From Clostridia bacterium (lineage in GTDB: Bacteria > Bacillota > Clostridia > Christensenellales > Aristaeellaceae): a stretch of 64,000 nucleotides of DNA. Shown piece after piece: positions 9,024-17,878 of this stretch; the first letter of the stretch is position 1, and each line of letters opens with the position of its first letter. The notes under the pieces are model-generated. The model did not search any database and was not told where the DNA came from. It was given only the letters and a program-made list of their open reading frames with translations. The translations under genes were made by a program, and so were the position numbers. The DNA is taken from assembly GCA_017512985.1 (NCBI GenBank), contig JAFWEJ010000012.1:62001-126000 (forward strand). The letters are read 5' to 3'.

Positions 9024-10544
9024 ATGGAACAGCTTACGGTTGAAAAATGGGGCGTGTTTGAGCTCGCCCTGCCGGGAAAAACGGACGGCAATCCCTTCAC
9101 GGACTATACGATCCGGGGCCGGTTTGAAGGCCGCCATGAGGACGTCATGGTCACCGGCTTTTACGACGGGGACGGGATCTGGCGGATCCGGTTCATGCCC
9201 TCCTTTACCGGGGAATACCGTTATACCGTCTTCGGATCCTTCTCGGAACGGGAAACAAGCGGCTCCTTCCATGTCCGGGAAGCGTCGGAAGACAACCGCG
9301 GCCCGGTGCGCGTCGCCGCGAAATACCATTTTGCCTATGCGGACGGCACACCCTTTTATCCCCTGGGCACCACCTGCTATGTCTGGACCCAGCAGCCGGA
9401 CGGCCGGATCACGGAGACCCTGCGCTCCCTGAAGGAAGCGCGCTTTAACAAAATCCGCTTCTGCGTCCTGCCCAAGCACTACGACTATAACCTCGGCGAG
9501 CCCCGCACCTATCCCTTTGAGGGCGTTCCGATGGACTCCTCCGTCCTGACAAAGGAAAACTTCCGGGATTACGCCGAACACATCGATGAAGGAAACCGGT
9601 TCGACTTCTCCCGCCCGAACCCGGAACACTTCCGGCACCTGGAAAAATGTATCCTCGCCCTGCAGGAAGCCGGCGTCGAAGCCGACCTCATCGTCATGCA
9701 CCCGTATGACCGCTGGGGATTCTCCCGCATGAGCCGGGAGGCGGACGACCTCTACTGGCGCTATGTCATCGCCCGCTTCTCCGCTTTCCGCAACGTCTGG
9801 TGGAGCCTCGCGAACGAGTACGATATCCTGAAAGCCAAAACCGAAGAAGACTGGGAGCACTACGCAGGCCTGCTTCTTCAGGAGGACCCCTACGGGCGTC
9901 TCCGGTCCATCCATAACTGTTTTTCCTTTTACGACCATACCCGGCCGTGGATCACCCACTGCAGTATCCAGCGCCAGGAGCTTTACCGCGGCGCGGAACT
10001 GACCCACGAGTGGCGGGAGCAGTTCGGCAAGCCGGTCGTTCTGGACGAGATCGCCTATGAAGGCGATATCCAGCACGGCTGGGGAAACATTACCGGGGAG
10101 GAGATGGTCCGCCGCTTCTGGGAGGGCGCGGTCCGGGGCGGTTATCCCGGCCACGGGGAAACCTTCCTGAACAGGGAGGAGATCCTCTGGTGGAGCCACG
10201 GCGGAAAGCTGCGCGGGGAAAGCTGGAAACGCGTCGGCTTCCTGCTGGATATCCTTCGGGAGGTGCCCGGCCACGGGCTGAAATACCTGCCGGCGGAGTG
10301 GGATTCCGTCTGCGGTATTCCGGAAGACGAAACTGCCGCGCAGGAAACCGGTTACCGCCTTTACTATTACAGCTTCATGCGCCCCTCGTTCCGCGTCTTC
10401 CGGTTTGACGGCGATACCCTGTACCGCGCGGAAGTCATCGATACCTGGAACATGACGGTTTCGGACGCGGGAACGCACCGGGGGCAGTTCCGGGTGGACC
10501 TGCCCGCCCGGCCTTACATAGCCGTACGGATCACCAAAGCCTGA
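9024..10544 (+). CDS. Putative glycoside hydrolase (DUF5060/DUF4038/DUF5605)
   Basis: A 506-residue cytoplasmic protein (no signal peptide) with three parts: an N-terminal beta domain of DUF5060 type (about 1-95, VEKWGVFELALPG), a DUF4038-like (beta/alpha)8 barrel starting near FAYADGTPFYPLGTT, and a DUF5605-type C-terminal beta domain. Two glutamates fit a clan GH-A retaining pair: E265 in WWSLANEYD (acid/base) and E342 in VVLDEIAYEG (nucleophile). The start lies 9 bases after the glycerate kinase stop. It probably trims an intracellular glycoside whose acid product enters the upstream pathway. The substrate cannot be told from sequence. Confidence 0.85.
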   Translation: MEQLTVEKWGVFELALPGKTDGNPFTDYTIRGRFEGRHEDVMVTGFYDGDGIWRIRFMPSFTGEYRYTVFGSFSERETSGSFHVREASEDNRGPVRVAAKYHFAYADGTPFYPLGTTCYVWTQQPDGRITETLRSLKEARFNKIRFCVLPKHYDYNLGEPRTYPFEGVPMDSSVLTKENFRDYAEHIDEGNRFDFSRPNPEHFRHLEKCILALQEAGVEADLIVMHPYDRWGFSRMSREADDLYWRYVIARFSAFRNVWWSLANEYDILKAKTEEDWEHYAGLLLQEDPYGRLRSIHNCFSFYDHTRPWITHCSIQRQELYRGAELTHEWREQFGKPVVLDEIAYEGDIQHGWGNITGEEMVRRFWEGAVRGGYPGHGETFLNREEILWWSHGGKLRGESWKRVGFLLDILREVPGHGLKYLPAEWDSVCGIPEDETAAQETGYRLYYYSFMRPSFRVFRFDGDTLYRAEVIDTWNMTVSDAGTHRGQFRVDLPARPYIAVRITKA

Positions 10545-10561
10545 CCTTCTTTTTCTTCCTG

Positions 10562-10588
10562 CGCCCCTCTGCTCCGGAGGGGCGTTTT
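10562..10588 (+). terminator. Rho-independent terminator after glycosidase operon
   Basis: Stem GCCCCTC / GAGGGGC (10563-10569 with 10577-10583) around a 7-base loop, followed by GTTTTCC. It sits 18 bases after the stop. Confidence 0.8.
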
Positions 10589-10727
10589 CCTTTCCTGAAA
10601 ACTTTTTCTTTTTTTCAATTTTCGTTCAAGGTTGGCCCTTTATACTGACGCCGTAGCCGGGAAGGAACGCCCGGAGACAGAAAAGATCAAAGATCATGAA
10701 GAAACGATCGAACGGAGGTTGAATACC

Positions 10728-11330
10728 ATGAAAAAGACCATTGCACTGCTTACAGCCCTCGCGCTGGCGATCAGCGCCGCCGCCCTCCCGGCCCTCGCCG
10801 AAGATACCGGCAGCGCCGTGGACCAGGTCACTTCGGCTACCCAGAACAGCCGGAACGGCCAGACCGCCAAAGGCGGCCGCGGCGGAAACCGGCAGATGCC
10901 CGGCAACGGCCAGATGCCGCAGATACCCGGACAGAACGGGCAGAACAACCAGATTCCCGGTAACGGCCAGATGCCGGGCGGCAATTACGGCCGCCAGGGA
11001 AAAGGCGCTTTCGGCCGGAACGGCCAGGCCGTCAAAGGCGGAAAACAGCTCATCTTTGACCAGCTGCTTTCGGAAGGCGTGATCACCCAGGAAGTCTATG
11101 ACGCGATCACCGCCTGGATCAACGAAAAGATGCAGCCGCAGGCTGAAGCCGCCGCTCCCGCGGAAGGCGCCGATGCCCCCGCCCTGCCTGAAGGCGCGGA
11201 TGCCGGTGCGGACAGCGAACAGTCCCGGCTGCTGAAGTCACTGCTGGACAGCGGCGCCATCACGCAGGAACAGTATGACCTGCTTGCCGGCGCCCAGCCG
11301 CCCGCCCCCGCGGCGCCGGCTGCGAACTGA
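10728..11330 (+). CDS. Secreted Gly/Asn/Gln/Pro-rich protein with SHOCT-like repeats
   Basis: A 200-residue protein with a signal peptide (residues 1-24, ending ALPALA-ED). The middle is low complexity, with near repeats of GNGQMP and IPG, rich in Gly, Asn, Gln, Pro and Arg. Two short helical repeats follow, LLSEGVITQEVYDAI and LLDSGAITQEQYDLL, which resemble SHOCT-type modules, and the tail is Ala/Pro rich. The ATG at 10728 has GGAGGT upstream and opens the signal peptide. It is followed by a terminator and then a two-component system. No function is recognised; cell-surface binding is possible. Confidence 0.75.
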   Translation: MKKTIALLTALALAISAAALPALAEDTGSAVDQVTSATQNSRNGQTAKGGRGGNRQMPGNGQMPQIPGQNGQNNQIPGNGQMPGGNYGRQGKGAFGRNGQAVKGGKQLIFDQLLSEGVITQEVYDAITAWINEKMQPQAEAAAPAEGADAPALPEGADAGADSEQSRLLKSLLDSGAITQEQYDLLAGAQPPAPAAPAAN

Positions 11331-11346
11331 CCAGACAGGCATCCCC

Positions 11347-11376
11347 GGACTCCCGGTTTAGCCGGGAGTCCCTTCT
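11347..11376 (+). terminator. Rho-independent terminator
   Basis: Perfect 10-bp stem GGACTCCCGG / CCGGGAGTCC (11347-11356 with 11362-11371), 5-base loop, then a short T-rich tail. It separates the secreted protein from the two-component genes. Confidence 0.8.
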
Positions 11377-11419
11377 TGCTGTCCGGGGGCAGCTGTGGTA
11401 TCATCGAAACACGGAGGAA

Positions 11420-12106
11420 ATGCATATGCGCGTATTGCTGGTGGAGGACGACCGGAAGCTTTCCGCGGCGGTCTGCAGGCTGCTGGAAAAGGAAAGAATC
11501 ACCGTGGATCCGGTCTATGACGGAAACGACGGCCTGGACTGGGCGCTGAGCGCCGAGTATGACGCGGTCATTCTCGATGTCATGCTTCCCGGCATGGACG
11601 GTTTTTCCGTGCTGCGCTCCCTCCGCAGGGAAAAATCCGCGGTTCCGGTCCTGATGCTGACCGCCCGGGCCGCGCTGGAAGACCGGCTGACCGGCCTGGA
11701 CAGCGGCGCGGATTATTATCTGCCCAAACCCTTTGAGTCAGCTGAGCTGATCAGCTGCCTGCACGCAATCACCCGCCGCGGCGACCGCGCCCCGATGATG
11801 ACTCTCAGCTGCGGTGACCTGCTCCTCAGCGAAAAAGACGGAAAGCTGAAGAACACGGAAAACGGGCAGGACGTCAGGCTCGGCGCGAAGGAATACCAGC
11901 TGATGGAGCTCTTCCTGCGCAACCCTGCCCGCATCCTGTCCAAAGAGACCATGCACGAGCGGGTCTGGGGCCTGGAAAGCGACGCCGAATACAACAACCT
12001 GGAAGTCTATGTCTCCTTCCTGCGGAAAAAGCTGGCCTTCATCGGCTCCCGCATGAAGATTAAAGCAACCCGCGGAGTGGGCTACGCGCTGGAGGAGGAA
12101 GCATGA
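11420..12106 (+). CDS. OmpR/PhoB-family response regulator
   Basis: A 228-residue regulator with receiver domain (phospho-acceptor D53 in VILDVMLPGMDGF; lysine in LPKPFES) and winged-helix domain (GAKEYQLMELFLRNPARILSKE...KATRGVGYALEE). GGAGGAAATGCAT precedes the start; an ATG two codons downstream is equally good. It overlaps the kinase gene by 4 bases. The likely target is the secreted protein gene just upstream or the MFS operon downstream, by position only. Confidence 0.93.
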   Translation: MHMRVLLVEDDRKLSAAVCRLLEKERITVDPVYDGNDGLDWALSAEYDAVILDVMLPGMDGFSVLRSLRREKSAVPVLMLTARAALEDRLTGLDSGADYYLPKPFESAELISCLHAITRRGDRAPMMTLSCGDLLLSEKDGKLKNTENGQDVRLGAKEYQLMELFLRNPARILSKETMHERVWGLESDAEYNNLEVYVSFLRKKLAFIGSRMKIKATRGVGYALEEEA

Positions 12107-13386
12107 TAAAGAAACTTCGCCGGCGCATGACGCTCATGGTCATCGCCGTCCTGATCCTCGTCTCCGCCGGCATCGTCCTGGCAATCCACCTGGCGAACGA
12201 GCGGAACATCGCCGTTCAGGCGGAGGACACGCTGGCCGTGCTCACGGAAAAAGGCGGCGCAAATACCCGGAAGGATAACCCGCCGGCAAGGCCTGAAGAG
12301 GATGACGACGGAAACCGGTTCGGCCGGAAGAACGGCCGCGGCCTCCGCGGGCAGCCGCCGGAGATCCGCAGCGGCGGCGACGCCGCAGCCGCCGGCCTGA
12401 TCAGTTACTACGCCATCACCCTGAACGAGGACGGATCCGTTTCCTCCTGGACGTCGGACCGGACCGATCTGTATACGGACGGGCAGGTTGCCGCCATCGC
12501 GGAAAGCGCCCTGGCGGACGGAAAAGAAAGCGGCCGCATCGGCACCCAGTTCTACCGGAAAACGGCCGGCGGCCTGGTCGTGCTGGACGCGCGGCTGGAT
12601 TACCTGTCCGCGTCAAACGTCCTGCGCTCCGCCGCCCTGATCGCCGCGGCGTCCTGCGCGCTGCTCTCCCTGCTGGCATGGCTCCTGATCCGGCGGATGG
12701 TGCAACCCGTGGAGGACGCCTTCAACCGCCAGAAGCAGTTTGTTTCGGATGCCAGCCACGAGCTGAAAACGCCCCTGGCCGTGATCTCCGCCAACGCCGA
12801 AGTGCTGGAGCAGGATATCGGGGAAAACGAATATCTGGGCTATATCCGCTCCGAAGTGCGCCGCACAGACGCGCTGGTAAACAACCTGCTGACCCTGGCC
12901 CGCATGGATAAGGGCGGCGCCGCGGAAACAGTCCTGAAATCCTTTGATCTCAGCCGCGCGCTGCTGGACGTGGTCCTGCCCTTTGAAAGCACCGTTTATG
13001 AGGCCGGAAAGACCATGGATACCGATATTCCCGAAGGAATTTCCTGCACCGGCAGCGAAGAAATGATCAAACAGCTGGCTGTGATCCTGCTGTCCAACGC
13101 CCTGAAGTATTCCGACGAAGGCGGCCGGATTGAGGTCAGCCTGAAAGCCCGCGGAAAGCAGCGGGAGATCCGCGTCTTCAACACCGGCAGCGCGATTTCC
13201 CCGGAGGATCAGGAGCATATCTTCGACCGCTTCTGGCGGGCGGATCCCGCCCACGGCCGGGAGACCGGCGGCCACGGCCTCGGCCTGGCCATTGCCCGGA
13301 CGATCGTGGAAACCCACCGGGGAAAGATCGCGGTCGACAGCCGGGAAGGCTTCGGCACCGCTTTCACTGTCACGCTGAACGCCTGA
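12103..13386 (+). CDS. Sensor histidine kinase
   Basis: A 427-residue kinase with an N-terminal helix (about 8-30), an extracellular sensor of about 140 residues containing a charged, Gly/Arg-rich stretch (GRKNGRGLRGQPPE), a second helix (about 170-195), the H-box with H219 (SDASHELKTPLAVIS), an N-box (ILLSNALKYSDEGG) and the ATP lid GHGLGLAIARTIV. It is coupled to the regulator gene by a 4-base overlap. The basic sensor loop resembles the low-complexity secreted protein upstream and could be a clue to a surface or polyanion signal. The stimulus is unknown. Confidence 0.93.
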   Translation: MIKKLRRRMTLMVIAVLILVSAGIVLAIHLANERNIAVQAEDTLAVLTEKGGANTRKDNPPARPEEDDDGNRFGRKNGRGLRGQPPEIRSGGDAAAAGLISYYAITLNEDGSVSSWTSDRTDLYTDGQVAAIAESALADGKESGRIGTQFYRKTAGGLVVLDARLDYLSASNVLRSAALIAAASCALLSLLAWLLIRRMVQPVEDAFNRQKQFVSDASHELKTPLAVISANAEVLEQDIGENEYLGYIRSEVRRTDALVNNLLTLARMDKGGAAETVLKSFDLSRALLDVVLPFESTVYEAGKTMDTDIPEGISCTGSEEMIKQLAVILLSNALKYSDEGGRIEVSLKARGKQREIRVFNTGSAISPEDQEHIFDRFWRADPAHGRETGGHGLGLAIARTIVETHRGKIAVDSREGFGTAFTVTLNA

Positions 13387-13418
13387 CAATATATTTCTTC
13401 TGAAAGGAAGCCACTGCC

Positions 13419-14837
13419 ATGAAACTGAATGTCAAACGGACCTGCCGGATCGGATTTGCCTTCTTCGGAATCCTGCTCCTGTGGCAGGTATACGATTCCT
13501 GGTGCCCGACGTTCCTGACGGACCTTTTCGCCCACCGGATGTTTGACCTGACCACGGAACAGCTGAAAATGCCTGCCAACGCGGACAAGCTCCTGAATGT
13601 GCAGTGGCTGGTCGGCATCATCATGGCCTGTGACAACCTGGCGGCACTGATCCTGCTGCCGGTCTTCGGCCGCCTGTCCGACAGGACCCACACGAAAATC
13701 GGCAAGCGGATGCCCTATATCCTGGTGGGCACCTTCGTTTCCGCCGTGGCCTTCCCCTTCATTCCCCTGTTCTTCCACAACGGCAACGTCGCCGGCATGA
13801 TCATCATGATGGGTATCGTCCTGATCTTCATGATGATGTACCGGAACCCGGCCGTCGCCCTCATGCCGGATATCACGCCCAAACCGCTGCGCACAAAAGC
13901 CAACGGCATCATCAACATCATGGGCTATCTCGGCGGCGGCGCGGCGACGATTATCGGCGTGTTCCTGAAGCTCAGCGACTATATCAACGTAACGGACCGG
14001 AGCAGGAAAATGTGGCTCATCGAGATTCCCTTCCTGGCCGCCTCCGTGCTGATGATCATCTCCGCGGCCGTGCTTTACTTCTCCATTAAGGAAAACAGGA
14101 TTGCGGAAGAGATGAAGGAGCAGATGGAGGAAGGCGAACGCCTGGCGGCCATCGCAGAACCCGCCACGGACGAAGGCCCGATGCCCCGCGCGAACCGGAA
14201 TATGCTGCTGGCGATCCTGGGCGCCGAGTTCCTCTGGTTCATGTCCGACAATGCCATCGGCACCTATATCGGCAACTACGTCATCTATTACCTGAAGGCC
14301 TCCTCCGGCGCCACCATGATCCTGACCCTGGGCGGCGGCCTCGCCTCCGCCGTCGGTTTCCTGATTGCCGGCGGCATCGCCGAAAAGATCGGCCGCAAAT
14401 GGACGGTTTGCTCCGGCCTGCTGATTTCCCTTCTGGCCACGCTGATCATGATCTTCGTCCGGCCGACAGGCAACGTGGTGGGCGCGAACGGTGAATATTC
14501 CTTCCCTGCCGTGCTTTACGGCGTCTGGGTGCTGAAAGGCTTCGGCATGGCGCTGGTCCACAACTGCTCCTTCCCGATGGTTGTGGAGCTGTGCACCTCG
14601 AAAAAGATCGGCAAGTTCACCGGCTATTACTATGCAGCCAGCATGGCCGCCCAGACCGTGACCCCGGTGCTGCTGGGCCTGATCTTCGTGCGGACCCTCG
14701 CCTGGGGCGTTCTGCCGGTCTATTCTTCCATCCTGACCGCGCTGAGCGCACTGGTCTTCCTTTTCCTGGTGAAGAACATCCGGATCCGGAAAGTCGCCAC
14801 GGCGTCCGGGCTGGAAGCTTTTGCGGAGGAAGACTGA
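13419..14837 (+). CDS. MFS transporter (GPH/SLC45-like)
   Basis: A 472-residue integral membrane protein with about 12 hydrophobic helices. The opening RIGFAFFGILLLWQVYDSWCPTFL, the loop GRLSDRTHTKIGKRMPYI after helix 2 (MFS motif A-like) and the long charged central loop (EEMKEQMEEGERLA) match the glycoside/pentoside/hexuronide and SLC45 branches of the major facilitator family. It probably exchanges a sugar or sugar derivative for a cation. AAAGGAAG precedes the ATG. Its stop is adjacent to the phosphodiesterase start, so the two are co-transcribed. Confidence 0.88.
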   Translation: MKLNVKRTCRIGFAFFGILLLWQVYDSWCPTFLTDLFAHRMFDLTTEQLKMPANADKLLNVQWLVGIIMACDNLAALILLPVFGRLSDRTHTKIGKRMPYILVGTFVSAVAFPFIPLFFHNGNVAGMIIMMGIVLIFMMMYRNPAVALMPDITPKPLRTKANGIINIMGYLGGGAATIIGVFLKLSDYINVTDRSRKMWLIEIPFLAASVLMIISAAVLYFSIKENRIAEEMKEQMEEGERLAAIAEPATDEGPMPRANRNMLLAILGAEFLWFMSDNAIGTYIGNYVIYYLKASSGATMILTLGGGLASAVGFLIAGGIAEKIGRKWTVCSGLLISLLATLIMIFVRPTGNVVGANGEYSFPAVLYGVWVLKGFGMALVHNCSFPMVVELCTSKKIGKFTGYYYAASMAAQTVTPVLLGLIFVRTLAWGVLPVYSSILTALSALVFLFLVKNIRIRKVATASGLEAFAEED

Positions 14838-14838
14838 G

Positions 14839-15588
14839 ATGCGGATGTTTGCCCCTTCGGATTTCAGGGGATTCTTTTACGCCCACCGGGGCCTGTATAA
14901 CAACGAAGGCGGCGTGCCGGAGAATTCGCTTCCCGCGTTCCGCGCCGCCGCGGAAAAAGGTTACGGCGTGGAACTGGACGTGCAGCTGTCCCTGGACGGA
15001 CAGGTGGTTGTCTTCCACGACGACACCCTGGACCGCGTCTGCGGCATTCACGGGAACGTGGCGGACTTCTCCCTTTCCCGGCTGCAGAACATGAAGCTGC
15101 TGGACACAGCGGAAACCATACCCCTCTTCACGGACGTACTGGACGTGCTGCGGCAGGGTGCCGGACCGCTGATCGTAGAACTGAAGTCCGGAAAACGCAA
15201 CGCCGAGCTGTGCGAAAAAACCCGGGAGCTCCTGAAGGATTACCCCGGCGTCTACTGTGTGGAATCCTTTGCTCCGGCCATCGTCACCTGGTTCAGAAAG
15301 AACGCCCCGGAGATCATCCGGGGCCAGCTGGCTATGCCGCGGCAGGACTACGCCAATGTGAATTCCCTTGTTGCCCGGGCCCTGGCCGGCTGCCGGCTGG
15401 CCTTCCTGAACCGGCCGGACTTTATCGCCTACAAGGTCGGTCCCCGGCCGGCAAACGTCCTGCGCATGCGTGAAAAAGGCGTCCTGCTGATCGGCTGGAC
15501 GTCCCGCGATTATGAAACAGACGCAAAAGAAAACGACGGCGTGATCTTTGAGGCATGCACGCCGCCGCTGAAATACGATCAGTTATAA
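14839..15588 (+). CDS. Glycerophosphodiester phosphodiesterase
   Basis: A 249-residue cytoplasmic GDPD-family enzyme that splits glycerophosphodiesters into glycerol 3-phosphate and an alcohol. The catalytic set is clear: AHRG with H16, NSLPAF, the metal-binding ELDVQLSLDGQVVVFHDD, VELKSG, and the C-terminal GWTSRDYE. The ATG at 14839 follows directly after the MFS stop and has GGAGGA nearby, so it is preferred over the in-frame TTG at 14821. Coupling to the MFS transporter suggests that the imported solute is a glycerophosphodiester or a similar molecule. Confidence 0.93.
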   Translation: MRMFAPSDFRGFFYAHRGLYNNEGGVPENSLPAFRAAAEKGYGVELDVQLSLDGQVVVFHDDTLDRVCGIHGNVADFSLSRLQNMKLLDTAETIPLFTDVLDVLRQGAGPLIVELKSGKRNAELCEKTRELLKDYPGVYCVESFAPAIVTWFRKNAPEIIRGQLAMPRQDYANVNSLVARALAGCRLAFLNRPDFIAYKVGPRPANVLRMREKGVLLIGWTSRDYETDAKENDGVIFEACTPPLKYDQL

Positions 15589-15592
15589 CCTG

Positions 15593-16936
15593 TTACCTGA
15601 TTCCGTTCACAAACTCCGCGACGTCCGAGATTACCCGGGCGTCCATTTTTTTATTCCCGGCATAGGCCGCCTGTCCTTCCGTCTTTTTCCCTTCCATAAA
15701 CACGTGGGTCAGCCCCGGATAGGACTTCAGCTGCCAGTTTGCTTTTGTCCCGAAATGCTCCTGCCAGATGCCGAAGTCGACCATCGTCACCTGGTAGTCC
15801 TCCTCGCCCTGCAGCAGCAGTACGGGCTGTTCAATCTCCTCTGCGGCCTGCAGGATATCGTAATGGGCCAGCCACTTCCAGTAGGAGGACCAGACGTCCA
15901 TCACCGCGTCGTTTTCCGCCAGCGCGTCCACGTCCTGCAGCCTGTCCAGGTCTGCGAACACCGCGTCCTTTTGGGCCTGCAGCTCTTCGGTCACCTCCGG
16001 CATCAGGGAATACAGATATTCATACTGTTCCCGCACCAGCTCATCCAGCGGGCGGGGCGAAGCCGCCATCATAATGAATCCGCAGGCCTTCGCCGGTGCT
16101 TCCTTCAGGGCCCGGGCAATAGCGGGAATCGCGTTTCCGCCCATGCTGTGGCCCAGCACCAGGATCCGTTCCGGATCGATCCTGTCCTGCGCCGCCAGCA
16201 GCTGTACCGCGTTCACCGCGTCCTCAACGGATTCCGTTTCCAGAGTGATGGTCTTGTCCGCCGCCAGCGCCATGCTAAACACATAACTGCGCTTGTCAAA
16301 GCGGTAGACGGCGATTCCTTCCGCCGCCAGGCCTTCCGCGATGTCCCGGAATGGTTTCAGATCCCCCATGGTCTCATCCCTGTCGTTGGGTCCGGAGCCG
16401 TGGATCAGCATCACCGCCGGGAAAGGGCCTTCGCCCTTCGGCAGGGTCAGGATCCCGGGCAGTTCGCCCAGGCCGGGCACCGGCAGCGCCAGCTCTATGC
16501 TGTCGAAAGCTTCGCTTTCCGCCGGCGTTTTCTCCTTCCCGCCGCTGTAGGCGCCGGGCTGGATTCCGGCGATCACGCCGTCCTGGATAACCAGGATCAG
16601 GTCTGTCGACGCGGCGGAAAAGGCCACCGGCACATAGAACAATTTATATCCCCGGAGCTCCCCTTCATACGCCGGGTCAATCTTCACCGGCGCTCCCAGC
16701 GGGGCGAACTGTTTCGCCAGCCCGCCGATCCCGCCGTACTGGGAAAGGGCCGTTTCCATCTGGGAAGAGAACGCCCATACGCCTTCCATCTCCTCCGGAT
16801 GTTCTCCCAGGAACGCCGCGATGAATTCATCCGCGTCCGCGGCTGTCTCTATTTTCCGTGCCTCCTGCTCCGCCGCGGCGATTCCGCAGGCGGTCAGCGT
16901 CATGATGGCCAGCAGGGCCGCAATCATCTTCTTCAT
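15593..16936 (-). CDS. Lipoprotein alpha/beta hydrolase with DUF3887 domain
   Basis: A 447-residue protein. A lipobox LTAC (cysteine 17) follows a short hydrophobic leader, so it is probably a membrane-anchored surface lipoprotein. Residues 28-135 look like DUF3887, a small alpha+beta domain. The rest is an alpha/beta hydrolase with oxyanion motif HGSGPNDRDE, nucleophile S264 in GHSMGG, and a late aspartate/histidine pair (LLLQGEEDYQVT, GLTHVFM). It overlaps the upstream MerR-type gene by 4 bases. It is likely an esterase or peptidase acting on an external substrate or drug, controlled by the partner regulator. Confidence 0.88.
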   Translation of the reverse strand: MKKMIAALLAIMTLTACGIAAAEQEARKIETAADADEFIAAFLGEHPEEMEGVWAFSSQMETALSQYGGIGGLAKQFAPLGAPVKIDPAYEGELRGYKLFYVPVAFSAASTDLILVIQDGVIAGIQPGAYSGGKEKTPAESEAFDSIELALPVPGLGELPGILTLPKGEGPFPAVMLIHGSGPNDRDETMGDLKPFRDIAEGLAAEGIAVYRFDKRSYVFSMALAADKTITLETESVEDAVNAVQLLAAQDRIDPERILVLGHSMGGNAIPAIARALKEAPAKACGFIMMAASPRPLDELVREQYEYLYSLMPEVTEELQAQKDAVFADLDRLQDVDALAENDAVMDVWSSYWKWLAHYDILQAAEEIEQPVLLLQGEEDYQVTMVDFGIWQEHFGTKANWQLKSYPGLTHVFMEGKKTEGQAAYAGNKKMDARVISDVAEFVNGIR

Positions 16937-17658
16937 TTGATGTCTCCTCCATATGTTTCCACACAGAATCCTTTATGCCCGCATTTGGCACAGGTCAGTT
17001 TGCGTGTTTTCGTCGTATGCTTTGCCAGGAACGCTTCCTTAAAGGAAGGTTTGAATACCTCGTGGCACTGCGGGCAGATATAAGCGGTATTCCTGAAATA
17101 ATACCTGCTTGCCCAGATCCCGTAGACCGCCGCGATCACTACCCACACAGCGAAGACCCACCAGACGCCTTTGAATATCCAGAGCAGGATCCCCGCACAT
17201 TCCAGCAGGGCGACAGGCAGTGCGGCCAGGAGCATATTCCGGTGCACCGCGTTCAGTTTCTTTTTGTTTTCCATGATTTTCGCTACGTCACCGATGGTTT
17301 CAAAAGAGAAAGGCGCCGCCGTTTTCAGTCCGTTTTTCAGTTCCGCGATCCTTTCCAGTTTTTCCCTGCGCTCGCCGATCTCTCCCTGAAGCGTCAGTTC
17401 CTGCTGCTCCAGGAAAATGGAAATCACGCTGCCGGGATCCTCTTCCTTCAGCAGCTGGCTGATAGTATCCAGCGACAGCCCTGTCTCCCGCAGAAAGCAG
17501 ATGATCTTCATCTTCCTCAGGTCTTCCGCGGAATACAGCCGCCTGCCGCCCTCGGTCAGCGCGCTGGGAACCAGGATTCCTTTCTGATCATAGAACTGAA
17601 CCGTCCGGACAGTGATACCGCACTGTTTTGCCACTTCTCCGGTGGTATACTGTGACAT
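16933..17658 (-). CDS. MerR-family regulator with membrane helices and zinc ribbon
   Basis: A 241-residue protein. Residues 1-70 are a MerR winged helix (YTTGEVAKQCGITVRTVQFYDQKG, then RRLYSAEDLRKMKII). A coiled coil (about 90-125) follows, then two hydrophobic helices (about 150-195) and a C-terminal zinc-ribbon pair (CPQC and CAKC). DNA-binding MerR proteins are normally soluble, so this would be a membrane-tethered version. The ATG at 17658 opens the helix-turn-helix; the frame extends further upstream without family sequence. It precedes and overlaps the hydrolase gene, and a dyad that fits a MerR operator lies 41 bases upstream. Confidence 0.88.
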   Translation of the reverse strand: MSQYTTGEVAKQCGITVRTVQFYDQKGILVPSALTEGGRRLYSAEDLRKMKIICFLRETGLSLDTISQLLKEEDPGSVISIFLEQQELTLQGEIGERREKLERIAELKNGLKTAAPFSFETIGDVAKIMENKKKLNAVHRNMLLAALPVALLECAGILLWIFKGVWWVFAVWVVIAAVYGIWASRYYFRNTAYICPQCHEVFKPSFKEAFLAKHTTKTRKLTCAKCGHKGFCVETYGGDIK

Positions 17659-17698
17659 AGCTTCACGCCTCCTTTCGCCGCCCATCCTACAATATGAC

Positions 17699-17727
17699 GT
17701 TACGTCACAAGCAAGGGGTGACGTAAG
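17699..17727 (-). promoter_or_regulatory. MerR-type operator dyad
   Basis: GTTACGTCAC (17699-17708) and GTGACGTAAG (17718-17727) form an inverted repeat with 9 of 10 matches and a 9-base spacer, just upstream of the MerR-type gene on the minus strand. A weak -10-like TATTGT lies on the downstream side. MerR proteins bind such dyads inside long-spacer promoters, so autoregulation of the regulator-hydrolase operon is likely. Confidence 0.65.
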
Positions 17728-17878
17728 GGGATTTTCAAAAAAACTGAAAATAGTGTTTTTTCCGTCCGGTACAGTATAATATGCTCCCGCCGGACGGGCA
17801 AGTTCCCTGCATTGTTTTTCCGCGGGCAAAGCGGTATAATGGTTTTAACAGAGAAAACCATATCAGGAGGCTGACCCT

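Noticed and set aside
10641-10646. Promoter with TATACT before the secreted protein gene
   Set aside because: The -10 box is good, but no acceptable -35 box is found at 16-18 bases, so it is not listed.
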